64,000 nt of DNA from Rhexocercosporidium sp. MPI-PUGE-AT-0058 (taxonomy: Eukaryota; Ascomycota; Leotiomycetes; Helotiales), in NCBI GenBank assembly GCA_020746875.1, contig JAGTJL010000001.1:1984001-2048000 (forward strand), read 5' to 3'. Numbering within the stretch: position 1 is the stretch's first letter; each line of letters opens with the position of its first letter. The translations under genes were made by a program, and so were the position numbers. Of the stretch, positions 22,307 to 32,953 are shown piece by piece. The notes below the pieces were generated by a model. The model had not been told where the DNA came from. It ran no database searches and saw nothing but the letters and a program-made list of their open reading frames with translations.

Positions 22307-23595
22307 ACGCCATTACGGTGCAATCGGTTTGCGAAGGTGCTAGCCATGAGTTGCATATCTTTACTTTAGCTTGGAATCTTCTTGTGAGATATCTCGAATG
22401 ACAGTAAATTTGATCAGCTGTACCTTGTGTAGTCAAAGACTCTTGTTATGTTTGGCGGGGCATCAACCCACTCATTCCTGATTGCGTAAGTGTCTATGTA
22501 CCGTCCGTTATTCGTCCCAGCCTTTCGTACATCTGGGCATATGGTTTTGAGCCACTGTAAGTCCTCGAGAACTTAGCTGAGATTTTTTGCTCGCGACTCA
22601 TTTTCAGGTAAAGTTCTAAGTTACCCACAGCCTTATGATCTGGCTGCCGCGCACCCAGGTCCAGACTACACACAAAACAATCCAGGTTCCAGACGCAATC
22701 GAATCATTGGATATTCTTCAACAAGAGTGGCAGAGCCTCTTTTGAGCCTTCCAGCTTTTGTATTGATTTTACCAAAGTTCAATCTCGTTGAGCATCATCC
22801 ACCGAACCAACCTCAGTTTCTCGCAGGCTGAGAAAACCTCAAGCTTCCAGACAGTCAGCCTCCAGGGCCAAGCCGCATCTATGAACACGCAAATAGATAC
22901 ATGTGGCGAAAAGGCGTTTTTGTGACGCCAAATCGGAATCTTTCAAAGCAGCCGGTGTGACCGCCGACTTTGGACAACATTCAAGGAAATCGATTGCGCC
23001 CAGCCAACTCGAGTTGCACATTCTGCGTTCATGTGAGACAGCTTCCCGTGAATGAGGCGTTCCGAGCTGAAGTGCAATCACTCCAGGTCATGAACGCACA
23101 GCCTTGCGGGGTTCTGTTTAGATATTTGGTATCAAGTTGCCTGTATATACTTAAAGACTAGGATTCATATAAACGAAAGTCCTAATCGAGGCCAATCTTT
23201 CAAGTCGAGCATTGCCCCAATTGAGAGTCGGAAGTCAAAGCAATCCACAGGCTCTGGAAAGAAAATCAAACATGGCATCGGGGAGGTCAGTGGACGGCTT
23301 TCTGCATTGGCCGCGGTGAGGCTACCCATCTGCACAACGTCAATATTCACTAACCTGGTGTCACCTCCCTCTGCCAACAAGTAGATCATTCTGTAATGTA
23401 CCGCTTGGTCTGAGGACTATGGGTACAAGCGATGATGTAACTCTATGTGTGCTTCAAGCCTTCTGAGGTACTTTCAGTGCTGGTAGTACGAAGCTTAGAG
23501 CCTCGTCAATGTCCTCTCCAAGTTCCTCTCGTCTCTTTCACCCATCTTTGCAATTATGAATACAGGTAAATCGATGAAATTATCAATCTGCGATC
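22307..23595. other. Intergenic region, nothing recognised
   Basis: No coding frame with family features. Small frames on the minus strand at 22839-23081 and 23165-23389 show no motifs. Confidence 0.4.
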
Positions 23596-25033
23596 ATGAC
23601 GTGTAGGATTGTACTTTTGTTGTCTTCGATTGCAGTCGTCTCGGGGCTTCGATGGACGGAACCACAGGAAACCATCTCTGCTACCATAACCGCTGACTGG
23701 ACGCCTGCTCCAACAACAGTCCCGGAGAAATCAGCGCATGAACTCTTTAGGAGATATCAGTATCCAGCAAATCTTTGCGGAGCGCAAGTATTCCGTTTGC
23801 CAATTTACTGATGGCGCTGACAGGATAGCAGGCAAGGTCCCAATTACGTGAAAGCATATTGCGGAGACAGTTCCTATTGTGCGTGGTTCACCGATATTAA
23901 AGTCGTAGGATGTTGCTCCAAGGGAGGATCTTGTGATGCTGTCTACACAACTTGTATAGACCGAAGGGATGATCTCCCACAAGGCGAATCCGTCCCTGGA
24001 GTGTTCACTTGGTTAGTGATGCTTCACTTTGATTTGGTCACTAAGTAACATCCTACTAATTTAACCGTAAAGCTCCAATCTCTGTTACCGCAATACATTC
24101 CCGGATGGCTATTATCAGTATGGATGTGCTTCCACATCCATAGGGCAGAGTGTAGTTTATTCTTGGCCGGATGGAAACCCGGACGTCTCGATTGCGATTC
24201 TATATACTGGAGACGCATTCAAAGATGCGGCAATTAGTCCTTTGACTGTTTCGGTCGATGCATCAAGCACTGAAGCAGAAGCAACCCCAACAATATCAGT
24301 CAAGCCACTTTCAACTTCCAAGGCAGTAGCGACGAGTCTCGTTGTATCAATAAAGTCTCCTGAAAGTCCACCCACTGCGACCAGAATTACACCCTCACTA
24401 GAAAATCCTGCTGGGAGTTCGACTATCGTGTCCACCGACGCAACGGCTTCGCCGAAAACCTCCTCGATGGTATCGAGTTCTGCCAGCGGAATTTCTGATG
24501 CCAATGGAGTACAATCAAAGGACCAAAGCAAAGGGCTTTCGATGGGAGCTATGATTGCCATCGGAGTCGCAGTAGGTGTTGTTGCAATCGTGGGTATTGC
24601 ATTACTGGCATTTTGCTGCATTCGACGTCGCAAGCAACGAAAAGACCCGCAGCACTTTCTCAACACTTCTGCAGATACAGACACTTATCAAGTTTCTCAG
24701 CATGACCAGCCTGTCATGGGAACCAGAACGAATCCCACGGAATTGTACCAGGGCCTTCCAGTAAAATCGAAGGAGGCACAATACCACCTCGTAACTGCGA
24801 GGGAAAGTCCTCAATATACAAGAGAGGGTGGACATAAAAACTCGGTCGCGCCTTCATACGAACTTAATCCTTCATGTCAACCTGTTCGACAAGCATCGCC
24901 GCTAAGTACTATCAGTTCAGCGACTTTCCCTTCGGGCTCTCCACGTCCCTCGAGCATGACGCCCACTCCGACTATGTCCCAGCACCCCCACATGTACGAG
25001 TTGCCAACGAACAGGAGTGCTACGATACCTTGA
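23596..25033 (+). CDS. Cysteine-rich, Ser/Thr-rich single-pass membrane protein (cell-wall sensor-like)
   Basis: Best model: exons 23596-23787, 23824-24011 and 24073-25033, giving 446 residues. The signal peptide is MTCRIVLLLSSIAVVSG. A small cysteine-rich extracellular module follows (NLCG, YCGDSSYCAWFTD, VVGCCSKGGSC, TTCIDRRD, CSNLCYRN, YGCAS). Then come a Ser/Thr-rich stalk, one membrane helix (MGAMIAIGVAVGVVAIVGIA) and a basic stop-transfer RRRKQRK. The long cytoplasmic tail is rich in Ser/Pro. The layout resembles fungal mucin-like surface proteins and wall-stress sensors, but no named domain is recognised. The second intron is normal (GTTAGT, 61 bases). The first would be only 36 bases; a 69-base alternative (23760-23828) keeps the frame but loses the first cysteine motif. 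The 5' structure is therefore uncertain. Confidence 0.75.
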
Positions 25034-26431
25034 ATTAGACAGCTCAGAGAGCAGAGGTCCTGGAAAGCATGGATCTTATGATGCAATATGATGTAACCTA
25101 GTAAATGGAAAGGAAAGACCTTAAAATGAAGCTGTAAAGAGTAATTCTGACAACATGATCTGGATAGTGGACGGAAGGGCATGCGAAAGGCTTTGACGCA
25201 GTGTTTCAAACAACAACTTGTTTTAGTAGTAATCTGAATTTATATCAATGTGGTCATGCCAGTGCAGCGTCTACTCGCACCTATCGTATTCAAAATTTGT
25301 ACCAAAGACTGTACATGTGTTGATTAGAAGGGTGGTATCTAGCAGAACCTTGGATGCACTGGCGAGAACACTTTGTTGCCAACTCACACCTCTCAAGTAG
25401 CATTTCCTAAAATACTCGGAGTGCGGATCTGAGCCAGCAATTTGGTCGTTGGTCTGCAGACCAGCATTAAGATTCGGCTGCCACAACAATGCAATCATTG
25501 GCGGATAATACTCGTACCCTCGGCTGCATCCATCCCCAACCCGACTCCCAATGTGCTGAGCTCATAAGCATCTACGAATTGGTCTCCGCGAACAGAACCT
25601 TGTCTCTGGCTAATCAATTCGGTGGAGTTTGGAAAGATGGAGGATTAATGCCAGCAAGATAAAGTTTTCACGGCACGGCTTTCCGATCAGACCGCATTTG
25701 ACAGCTAATTAGCAGAAGTTTGTTATTATACCTAGGCTTAGCTTTTTGAGCAAGACAAAGCTTCGTGAGCTTATCTGCCTTGGGAAGCTTAACTCGTAGC
25801 AGGGACGTTTTACTTGAGGGGAATCGTGCAGCGGTTGACGGGCCCGATCGTCTTGACATCGAGAAGCTTAATGTATTAAAAGCCTCTTTATTCGAGGGAA
25901 ATCAGGGGGCGATCGGCAGGGCGGATCTTGAAATCGCCAAGCTTAATACATTTAAGTCTGTTTTATTCGTGCGCGAAATCATGGTTCGGTTAGCGGGCCG
26001 AGCTCAACGACGACGTAGCCTGGTATTTTCTTTCGCTTAAAGAAATTTGTGGGGAGAATTAGAGTGTTCGACATTATTCTACGGTCAATATTACCTTGCA
26101 CTGACCACGGTGGACGAGACCCACATGCTACCCCCTCCGTACCCCGCAAGCGAATAATTGTTTCCTTTTAATTACTCGTGACATTCGTCTAGGTCTGCAG
26201 CTCGATTTGAAATTCGCCTAGTAGACTGTGGCGATTCTTAGAAATCTTTAGACGAGATGAGGGGAAAACACGATGATGCTACCCTAAATGGTAGAAGTAA
26301 ACCCACCATTGATGTAGCAGCGGGGCAATATTCGCATATACAAAGGCAGTGGCCTTCTCCCAGAATCTTTCAGAGCTACAGCCAAGCTCTCTCTGACACT
26401 CCTATCTCCTTCTCTTCTTCCTTCGCACATC
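25034..26431. other. Intergenic region with diverged tandem repeats
   Basis: No ATG-initiated gene is supported. The interval 25758-26020 contains imperfect tandem repeats listed separately. The last 150 bases are the promoter of the GH30 gene; a TATA-like CATATACAAA lies near 26334. Confidence 0.5.
25785..26015 (+). repeat. Three diverged tandem repeats of 75-79 bases
   Basis: Units begin with AAGCTTAA at 25785, 25864 and 25939. Each continues with a TTTA(C/T)T(C/T)G..GGGAAATC-like block and a GATC/GGGC block. In one plus-strand frame the last two units read as 25-residue repeats: KLNVLKASLFEGNQGAIGRA and KLNTFKSVLFVREIMVRLAG. The frame has no ATG and is offset in the first unit. A further AAGCTT sits at 25758. 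It may be the relic of a repeat-protein gene. Confidence 0.5.
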
Positions 26432-28053
26432 ATGCTCTGCCACTTTACTCTGCTGGCCTTTGGTGCCCAAGCAGCTCTCGCTGCCATCTCTGTCAATGTC
26501 GGCACAACCTACCAAACGATGGATGGGTTCGGTTTTTCTCAAGCTTTTGGCCGAGCAAATGATCTCTTTAACCTTCCCTCGACGCAAAGGACATATGGAC
26601 TTGATTTGCTCTTCAGTCCTACCAAGGGTGCCGGATTCACCATCCTTCGAAACCGCATTGGATCCGGCGGTTCAGGCGACAGCATCTTGCCCACAAGCCC
26701 AGGCTCACCAGGTGGGACTCCCAAATATGTCTGGGACGGGAGTGATGGTCACCAAGTCTGGGTCTCTCAGCAAGCGAAAGCGTACGGGGTCACAAGGTTC
26801 TACGCAAATGCTTGGAGTGCGCCGGGATTCATGAAGACCAATGGTAAGGAGACGAATGGAGGCTACCTTTGTGGCGTGAGCGGGCAGTCTTGCTCCTCCG
26901 GAAACTGGATGCCAACATATGCAAATTTTTTGATCCAGTACATCAAGTACTACGCTTCTGTCGGTATTACTATCAACTACTTGGGTTTCTTGAACGAGCC
27001 CGACTACACGTAAGTCCATCCCGATGAGCATTAGCCAGAGCCATCTAACTCCTTCATAGAACAAGTTACTCCTCTATGCTGTCGTCTGGTACTCAAGCTG
27101 CGGACTTCATCAAGGTTCTGCACCCAGCTTTGGCCGCTGCTGGACTCGGCAGTGTCGGGATCAACTGCTGTGATATGGTCGGATGGAATGGTCAAGTCAC
27201 GGCAACAGCGCAACTGATCTCGGCCGGCGTCGAAGGTTCGATTGCCAGAATCACTTCTCACGGCTATTCTAGCGACCCAACCTCTCCTATCAAAACATCT
27301 CGCCCAACTTGGATGACCGAGAAGGAGACAACCGATGCTTGGAACGCCAATTGGTACTCCAGCGGATCCGTCTCTGACGGCTACACATGGGCGAACAATA
27401 TCTACACCGCCATCGTCAAGGGTGGTGTCAGTGCTTACTTTTACTGGGAAGGGATTGAGGTAACGACCAACAACGCAGGTCTCATCCAGATCTCGGGAAC
27501 GAACGTCAACCCCTCTGGCCGACTTTGGGCCTATGCGCACTTCAGTCGCTCTGCACGCCCTGGCGCCGTACGCGTCGCTACATCTGGTGCACCGACTGGC
27601 GTGAACTCTGTTGCTTTCAAGAACACTGATGGGACCGTCTCGATTGTCATGATCAATACTAACGGCGGTGCTACAGCGGTTCAAGTTGGCACGGCTGGCT
27701 TCAATGTGCAGAGCGTGAAGGCATTCGTCACTTCGCAGTCACAAAATTCAATGGCGACTCTCAGTGCTACTGTCAGTGGTGGGAGTGTGAGTGTTACTAT
27801 TCCAGGGCATGGTATCGTCTCTTTCATTTTGTCCGGAAGCCCAGGGTCAGGAAACTCGATGACTACTACAGATGTAGGCTCGGGTATGACTACCATGACG
27901 ACGAAAACTGGGACAACTTCAGCTGCTCCTCCTTCAGGTAGCGATGCCGCGCAATATGCCCAATGCGGTGGCAAAGAATGGACCGGTGCGAAGACTTGTG
28001 CATCCCCGTTTACTTGCAAGTTCGTCAACGACTTCTACTCGCAATGTGTCTAA
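26432..28053 (+). CDS. Secreted GH30 glycoside hydrolase with C-terminal CBM1 (GH30_7-type xylanase/glucuronoxylanase-like)
   Basis: Two exons, 26432-27009 and 27060-28053 (50-base intron, GTAAGT donor, CTAAC branch), give 523 residues. The order is a signal peptide ([17 protein letters not shown]) and then a GH30 (beta/alpha)8 barrel starting [17 protein letters not shown]. The probable acid/base Glu lies in [11 protein letters not shown] and the nucleophile Glu in [12 protein letters not shown]. The C-terminal beta-sandwich of GH30 follows, then a Thr/Ser/Gly-rich linker at about residues 455-490. It ends in a CBM1 cellulose-binding module ([19 protein letters not shown] ... FYSQCV, four cysteines). 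Fungal enzymes of this layout cleave xylan or glucuronoxylan outside the cell. The linker plus CBM1 would tether it to plant cell walls. Specificity within GH30 is inferred, not shown. It lies beside the GH5-type pseudogene. Confidence 0.93.
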
Positions 28054-28469
28054 GGGGTGGACCAATTTACGAGAGAGAGGCTTTATCTTCACCATGTATA
28101 TAATTTTCTTTCGGGCCTGAGTATTTGTACGAACCACAGAGTGGCGGATGTACCCTCAGTCTTCGTAAAAAGATGCACATATGTTTTCGAGTTGAATTTG
28201 AAATCAAGTATTTGCAAAGTCGTCATACCAGGCTGCATTTCCCGTCTAACTTCACATGTTTGCTCGACTAAACGTGAAAAATGACATCAACAAAACAGAG
28301 AGTCATGTATGGCGGCAACCGACTTTTCAAGTCATGGAATATGTCTTGGTCTCAGTTGATATATACAAAATCGAGGTTTGACATAGGTATCCTGCTTTGC
28401 AAGTACTGCAGCTCAAGCCTGATCGTACAATTCCGTTTTGCACATCGGGAATTAGGCAAAATAACAAGA
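28054..28469. other. Convergent 3' flanks of GH30 gene and GH5-type pseudogene
   Basis: No gene seen; likely 3' untranslated sequence. Confidence 0.4.
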
Positions 28470-29440
28470 CTAATCCTGAAGTACAGGGCTCTGGTTAGCT
28501 TCCTGGAGTAGTGTACTAAAGTCGGCTCGCGAGCTTTGAAGGCTGATTTCGAAATCGTATATGGGGTCAGTACTTAATCCTGTGTGGCAGCAGGGGTCAT
28601 CTTCAGCTGGCACATAAGCCTGGTCGACTGACTTGCCTAGGATTACTATCTAATATAGCTGCACTAAGTCAGTAAAACTTTGGACTAAGGGCCCTACAAT
28701 ATAGCATTATAGTACTAACCTATGAGATGCCGTAAGTATTGAGCAACTCTGCCTGGGTCGCAACAGAGTCATTGTCGTGATTCGTGGAGACGCCCCATTC
28801 CTCCCACAAACACAGCCTCAGCTGCGTGCTCTACCAGCTCGGGCACGTATGGCTTCCACTGTAGTTGCGTGCTCATGTAGCCGTGTACGGCCATGATTTC
28901 GATTTCAGAGAACCTCAGGGCCTTGTCGAGAAGATTACACTCATGTCCGGCGTACTGGCTTCATCCAACTCCACCTGTTGGGATCGCAACACCCGATTCG
29001 CCTAGTATTTCGTGCATCATGGTTGCTCGTTTACAAAGCCAATCCGTGGGGCCGTTGCGTTCCAAGAAATCAGGAGATACTATCATTGGCTCATTTTGAA
29101 GGTCGAATCCCATGATTACTTCTGAAAGCTGCTAGGTGGGTGTTCAGGAATCATGTATGTAACATTGACCAGCGGTACATAGAACCTACTGCTTACGATT
29201 TTTTGAAGTGAGGAGACACATAATTGAGAATGCTAGCAAGCCGGGTGTCGTAGTGGACTTGGGGGCCCGCATCTGTATAGAAGCTGAAAGAAGACCCGTA
29301 AGTGCTTGTCCAAGCCCAAAACTCTCCACGCATACCACTGGCACAACGAACAGACCCCTTTCACTCGCCGATCCTCGATTTAGCTTTGATTCTGGCATCG
29401 AATTCACCAAACGGGTTGAAAACTTGCAAGTCGCTTGAAG
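28470..29440 (-). pseudogene. GH5-type secreted glycoside hydrolase, multiply broken
   Basis: On the complement, family-5 sense appears in several frames. First come GMRGEFWAWTSTYGSSFSFYT and YDTRLASILNYVSPHFKK, preceded by a stop. Then IMGFDLQNEPMIVSPDFLER carries the QNEP acid/base motif and continues to GVAIPTGGVG. There a TGA (complement of 28971-28973) replaces one Gly codon before SQYAGHECNLL. Next come IEIMAVHGYMSTQLQWKPY and a frame change giving EEWGVSTNHDND with the nucleophile motif. A splice donor GTTAGT follows the last G of YGIS(TAG), and a final exon ends DFSTLLQEANQSPVLQD-stop at 28470. The N-terminal signal peptide is lost. Intact relatives are secreted fungal mannan/glucan hydrolases of the GH5 clan. 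At least one frameshift and several stops are present. Confidence 0.8.
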
Positions 29441-30993
29441 CAATAGATTACTTTAGTCAAAAGTATCTACCATCGTTGTTTCACAGGTAGATACCCGGCC
29501 ATTTATTGAACTACCGACGAAAGTCAACGCCCCTCAGCTTTCACTTAGCGAATTTACACAAGAATAATACAGAAGAACTGAAGGAAATTAACGCCACCCT
29601 GGTTTATTCCATTCTCTGGTACGGAGAAAGGCTGGAGTGCCAGGGTTCGGGGAAGAGGTAGATATTTTAGACTGGTACAAGATTGTTTGGGAGAGGATGC
29701 GAGCTGCAAAGTTTTCTCCATTAAATATTTATTTTTGCTTTGTCCGGGACGATGGCCTTTGATGACGACATGTGTTCACCGCTACAAGTAATAGATTAGA
29801 TCTAGTGTAAGTCTTCTTTGTCAAGTCCGTAATCTCAAAAACTCAAAAAGATTACGATATTTAGCGTAAGCTGAATACGCTTAACACTGTACATATGTGC
29901 TACCAGCTATTGTCACATGCCCATTACACAATGCCATTCTTGTGTCTATATGAGCATTACTTGCTCTCCTCAGCCGAGCGGAATCACACTTTTGACCACT
30001 CGACAGTCAGTCGGCAATCATAAACATCCTCTGCTCCGAAATCAATTGAAGAAGACTAGAAGTACCAATCTGCCGAAATGACATGCAAGGGGAACTAGTA
30101 TTTACACAACCAGGGAGCTGGCCCTGAAGACAGCCGGAGTCACAAGGTCCATGTTCACTTCTGCCCCAACAGACCTTCCTGCCCTCATGGAAAAAATTGT
30201 TATGAGGGTTGATATCATTGGCGAAGGTAGGGGCGGTATCTACCGGCTGCAAGGCAAGAAGAGAAACAGATGAAGGTCTGAGCTGCGTGCCTTTTGCCTC
30301 TTGCCTTTTCCTACCAACCACCTTGGAAAGCAAACGTTAGAACCGAAAAATAGAATATTTGTTATTGTATTGGTTCTACCTCAGTCAGCATATGTAAGCT
30401 TGTTGATTTATTATACTATTGTGAATTAAAAATCTAGGATGGAATTGTAGGGGACCATAAAGTTTTTGTTGACCTCGCTTGGGTCACATCTCAGAAGATT
30501 TAACTCCATGAAGTGGAGAGTCTTCTGACCAACCATGTGTACCAATAACTTGAATGGAGATATTGAATAAATAAAAGCTCATGTCGTTCTTCTGGGGGGT
30601 GGTTGTGGTGAATCAGCTGTGTTTACGCCGGGAAGATAGAGCGCAAAAAAAAATGTTGTTATTCCAACTCTGTCGAGTCAACTTCATGTGAATCAAATTC
30701 CGCTCACATATTCTGTATCTTAAATTCTAGAGTCTCTGTACTCTATTAAACCTGCATTTTAACTAAGTTTTAGGCACATATGACGTCGAAGACTAGATTA
30801 CATCGCTCAACTTCATTCTGATCGACTCACTTAATATCCACAGTAAGGTGAAACGAGCAGTGGGAATAGCAGTGGGAATATCAGCTACACCACAACCAAA
30901 GACCTATCTGATCAAACTTTATCTACGGAATCCAAGTAATTCTCGAACACAAGCCACACACTTGCGCACCATAAGCTTCATCCAACGCTGGCA
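29441..30993. other. Intergenic region, nothing firmly recognised
   Basis: AT-rich. A minus-strand frame at 30007-30333 contains several cysteines (VCWGRSEHGPCDSGC) but begins without ATG or signal peptide, so it is not called. No repeats recognised. Confidence 0.4.
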
Positions 30994-31236
30994 ATGAGAA
31001 ACAAAGGTTCCAAAGCAGCAGCTGAACCGAAAAATCAACAGTGTCCTGGCCATGCCTTCTTCAAGCGTGATTCAACAAATCGAATGTGTGAGGGCCACCT
31101 TAAAAAATGCCCAGACTCAAAAAGCTGCTGGGCGAGCTGCCAAAGATGTAAGGCCATTCTTAAGTCTCGAGCTTTAGCTCATCAGAGAATTGAGAAGTCT
31201 ATGAGTCGGTTGCGGACTGGAAGAACGGTTAAGTGA
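30994..31236 (+). CDS. Small cysteine-containing hypothetical protein
   Basis: ATG in a good context (GGCAATGA) opens 80 codons with no intron. The protein is basic and has six cysteines in spacing suggestive of a small zinc-binding or disulfide-bonded fold (QQCPGHAFFKRDSTNRMC, then KKCPDSKSCWASCQRC). It ends in a basic helix. There is no signal peptide. No family is recognised and there is no neighbour support, so it may be a chance frame. The composition looks more coding than that of the surrounding frames. Confidence 0.4.
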   Translation: MRNKGSKAAAEPKNQQCPGHAFFKRDSTNRMCEGHLKKCPDSKSCWASCQRCKAILKSRALAHQRIEKSMSRLRTGRTVK

Positions 31237-32953
31237 GGTTTGAGAACAAACTGGAAATGTGTGGACACTGCCTGGTATGGTTTTGGGGGAAGCGTTGCGG
31301 CCGGGCATGCTTGTGAGCGAGGTTGAGCTGAGCGGTTGGGTTCAGGGGGCAGGATGTAGAACCGAGGGACAAGTCAAAACGACTACATGGTTCATTGAGA
31401 AAGGGAATGAAATGGAGAGCCGCAAAATGTGTACATGTATCCTTGAATGATGTTTTTCGCTCTCTTTTGTTAATCGTGGGAGACCGCCATTATGGTCATA
31501 AAATTTTGTAGATCAACAGAACACTCCACTATTTCTGAATCATATTGGTGTTCTAGAATTTAATATCAACGCTTTGAAGCGAATGTACTAAATCCTGCTA
31601 CAGTCTTCATAGAATGACAAGACGACTCCTCGTCGTAGCAGTCTAATGAAAATAACACCCTCAGAAAAACATCCAATAATGACCCTGCAAGCCACCCGCA
31701 AGGTTGTAGACCAGAAAGAGGATAGTGATCCAACGAATTCATGATTCACGACCCCCTGCATATGTATTGGCTACGAGTCGCGGTGTGGTTACATTTGGAA
31801 GAATCACAAGCATTTCGGTTCGACGGTGTGTCGCGCAGTGTGTCTCATTCTTGGAATTATGGCTGCATGCATGTTGGTTTCAGCCTATTATAGATATACC
31901 CAAATATGCCGGCTTCTCGCATGACCAGCCAACCAGTTTGGGGGCAGCGCACAATTCTCCTTTCAGGGACAGGCTGAGCAGCCTACAGCTAGGCTTCACT
32001 TCCAAACTACTTGACACCCGCAGTTGGGCGTCGTAGCTCTGAAAGTGACACGAAATTTTGCTTGGATACTCTATAAGTGGCATCAGCACAGGGCGAGAAA
32101 ATCAGGCAATGGTTACCTATCGTTGTATCTGGACTTTGCAAACTCACTTCCAAGGAATGGGATTTTTGGTCAAGTCGAATGGACCCTTAGAAATGACTCT
32201 TGAGATCAGCATTTACCGTAGAAAAGAAAAAAGCTCTCCACATCCCTACTGGATATTGGATAGGAAGTTGCACAGTAGCGTGGCATGGCTGCTAAGCTGC
32301 AGCAACAAACATTTCCCTTGGAAGATCGAAACGCAAGCATTCTATTGTCGCGCAAGTGAAACGATCTAGATATTACGGTCTCCAACAAGCTAATTCGAAT
32401 CAGGAAACTTTGAAACAGTTATTTTCCGGTAATTCATTTCCCTTGCACACCCCCAAGTATTGCAGCAGTCCTGGGGCGCTCTTCCGGGATTGAAGTTAGG
32501 CGAAGACGTGAGGAAATTTGTTGCTGGGCCCACCGATTTTGCATGTGGGCGACCTCGCGGCTGGACTGAAGGGTAACTTTGGACTGCAGAACTATGTGCA
32601 TAGGCGTCTTGCGGGATGGTAGAGTTATTTGCCCCATCTTTGACCCAGTACTGTAGGACGTCCACTTGCCAACGCTGGACATTGAGATCTAAGTTGCATT
32701 GCAAAAATATCTCTTCGGTAATTCGGTAAAGAAGACTCACTTGCAGACGACTGGTGTGAAGTTCGACAAGCAGCCAATCATTGATTTGACCACCTTTATT
32801 AGATTTGTCGAACTTTGGGGTCAAACTGTTCAGTTTGGCTTCTTCATCATCTGTCCGTGGGAGGAGAAGAGAAAGCGTACTCTGTCAGATCTGAGTGTTT
32901 GTGGAAGAAATTGGGAGAACCCCTTGTAATATATCACAGCCTTCATTCGTGAT
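31237..32953. other. Intergenic region, nothing recognised
   Basis: Several frames of 60-144 codons overlap on both strands with no motifs and no consistent splice pattern. No gene called. Confidence 0.4.

Noticed and set aside
26705..27684. Long minus-strand frames opposite the GH30 gene (up to 217 codons)
   Set aside because: Antisense shadows of a well-supported plus-strand gene with signal peptide, catalytic motifs and CBM1.
30007..30333. Cysteine-containing minus-strand frame of 108 codons
   Set aside because: Starts without ATG, no signal peptide, and no exon could be attached upstream.
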